A stretch of DNA of 5,687 nucleotides from Clostridia bacterium (GTDB lineage Bacteria > Bacillota > Clostridia > Christensenellales > Aristaeellaceae): positions 1 through 5,687 of the forward strand of contig JAKSPZ010000080.1 in NCBI GenBank assembly GCA_024404395.1, read 5' to 3'. Every line of letters begins with the position of its first letter. The stretch's first letter is position 1. A program made the position numbers and the translations under genes. Shown here piece after piece: positions 4,887-5,687 of this stretch. The notes beneath the pieces are model-generated. The model made no database searches. It was not told where the DNA came from and was given only the letters and a program-made list of their open reading frames with translations.

Positions 4887-5687
4887 TCAGTCGCCGAAGC
4901 TGATGCCGAGCATCTTGGCTTCCTTGACGATGCTTGCGTCGGGATCGACCATCTTCAGCTTGCCCGCAACTTCCTCCAGGGGAACGGGAACAATCTCACG
5001 ATTCTTGTAGCCGACCATGAAACCGAACTTGCCCTTGAGGATCAGCTTGCCTGCTTCGGAACCGAGGCGGGAAGCGAATACACGGTCATAGGGGCAGGGG
5101 CTGCCGCCGCGCTGGGTATGACCGGGAACAGTGACGCGGACCTCGAAGCCGGACTTCTTGGTAATCTCGGCTGCGATCTGGTAGGAAATGGAGGGATACT
5201 TGCTGCTCTCGAGCTTCTTGCGATATTCCTTCTTGGAGAGCTTGGCGTCTTCCTTGGAGATGGCGCCTTCGGCAACAGCGAGGATGGTGAAGCGGCTGCC
5301 GTGCTGCTTGCGCTCCTTGATCTTGTCGACGATCTTGTCGATGTCGTAGGGAATCTCGGGGATGAGGATGATGTCGGCGCCGCCGGCCATACCTGCATTC
5401 AGGGTCAGCCAGCCGACCTTATGACCCATGACCTCGACGATGAAGACGCGGTTGTGGGATGCGGCGGTGGTGTGGATGCAGTCGATGGCGTCGGTGGCAA
5501 CGTTGACGGCGCTCTGGAAGCCGAAGGTCATGTCGGTGCCCCAAAGGTCATTATCGATGGTCTTGGGAAGCGTGATGATGTTCAGACCCTGTTCGCGGAG
5601 CAGGTTTGCGGTCTTGTGGGTGCCGTGACCGCCCAGAAGGACCAGGCAATCCAGCTGGAGTTTGTAGTAGGTCTGCTTCATGGCAGC
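4887..5687 (-). CDS. pfkA: 6-phosphofructokinase, C-terminal part (5' end outside window)
   Basis: The enzyme phosphorylates fructose 6-phosphate to fructose 1,6-bisphosphate, the committed step of glycolysis. The frame is open to the window edge (Ala-Ala before the Met at 5681) and the N-terminal nucleotide-binding GGDxxG region is missing, so about 95 residues lie outside; the Met at 5681 is internal. Counting from that Met, GGHGT is at 17-21, PKTIDND (catalytic base region) at 39-45, VEVMGHKVG at 82-90, EIPYD at 109-113 and GHTQRGGSP (substrate-binding) at 187-195. Relative to E. coli PfkA, the Gly after the GGD-equivalent position suggests an ATP enzyme while PKT (Lys instead of Gly) is shared with PPi-dependent and long-type PFKs, so the phosphoryl donor is uncertain, with ATP more likely. 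The usual metal-contacting Asp is His19. A hairpin follows the TGA. Confidence 0.93.
   Translation of the reverse strand, partial: AAMKQTYYKLQLDCLVLLGGHGTHKTANLLREQGLNIITLPKTIDNDLWGTDMTFGFQSAVNVATDAIDCIHTTAASHNRVFIVEVMGHKVGWLTLNAGMAGGADIILIPEIPYDIDKIVDKIKERKQHGSRFTILAVAEGAISKEDAKLSKKEYRKKLESSKYPSISYQIAAEITKKSGFEVRVTVPGHTQRGGSPCPYDRVFASRLGSEAGKLILKGKFGFMVGYKNREIVPVPLEEVAGKLKMVDPDASIVKEAKMLGISFGD

Noticed and set aside
3967..5010. A 347-codon plus-strand frame opposite the macro gene and the pfk end
   Set aside because: It crosses the intergenic terminator hairpin and lacks any recognisable protein signature, while the opposite strand encodes a convincing macro domain.

Overview
The window looks chromosomal and comes from a GC-rich Firmicute, most likely a clostridial gut-type bacterium of the Oscillospirales (Faecalibacterium/Ruminococcaceae-like). 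That placement rests on recalled resemblance: the phosphofructokinase (GG-x-G-T/S plus PKTIDND subtype, ending in GISFGD), the macro domain fused to an XRE-like tail, the small VWA protein and the ADP-ribosylglycohydrolase all look like clostridial forms. No database search was run. Coding density is very high and no gene-free stretch exceeds about 80 bases. I saw no tRNA, rRNA, CRISPR array, insertion sequence or phage gene.

Plus strand, 1-2159: the 3' end of hisS (histidyl-tRNA synthetase) is followed after 2 bases by a complete aspS (aspartyl-tRNA synthetase). The aspS Shine-Dalgarno sequence lies inside the end of hisS, so this is a tight two-gene translation operon. Its probable intrinsic terminator lies inside the 3' end of the convergent gene that follows.

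Minus strand, 5687-2162, read right to left: the C-terminal three quarters of a 6-phosphofructokinase gene ends in a hairpin at 4849-4872. It is followed by a macro-domain/HTH-like fusion protein (4827-3757), a small von Willebrand factor A protein (3675-3034) and an ADP-ribosylglycohydrolase (3037-2162). The last two overlap by 4 bases (ATGA) and are surely co-translated. The last three genes form a compact set whose recognisable chemistry is ADP-ribose recognition or removal: a macro domain binds or hydrolyses ADP-ribose derivatives, the DraG-type hydrolase removes ADP-ribose from targets, and the VWA protein probably acts as a metal-dependent adhesion or scaffold partner. No ADP-ribosyltransferase is visible in the window.

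The most notable non-coding feature is the 81-base gap between the macro and VWA genes, which holds two hairpins. One (3735-3751) is a terminator-like element that looks stronger on the plus strand. The other (3685-3726) is a perfect 12-bp inverted repeat whose distal arm contains the Shine-Dalgarno sequence of the VWA gene and is followed by a short U run. Together with the hairpin just before the macro gene's ribosome binding site, this suggests that expression of the ADP-ribose genes is limited by hairpins rather than free-running from the pfk gene.
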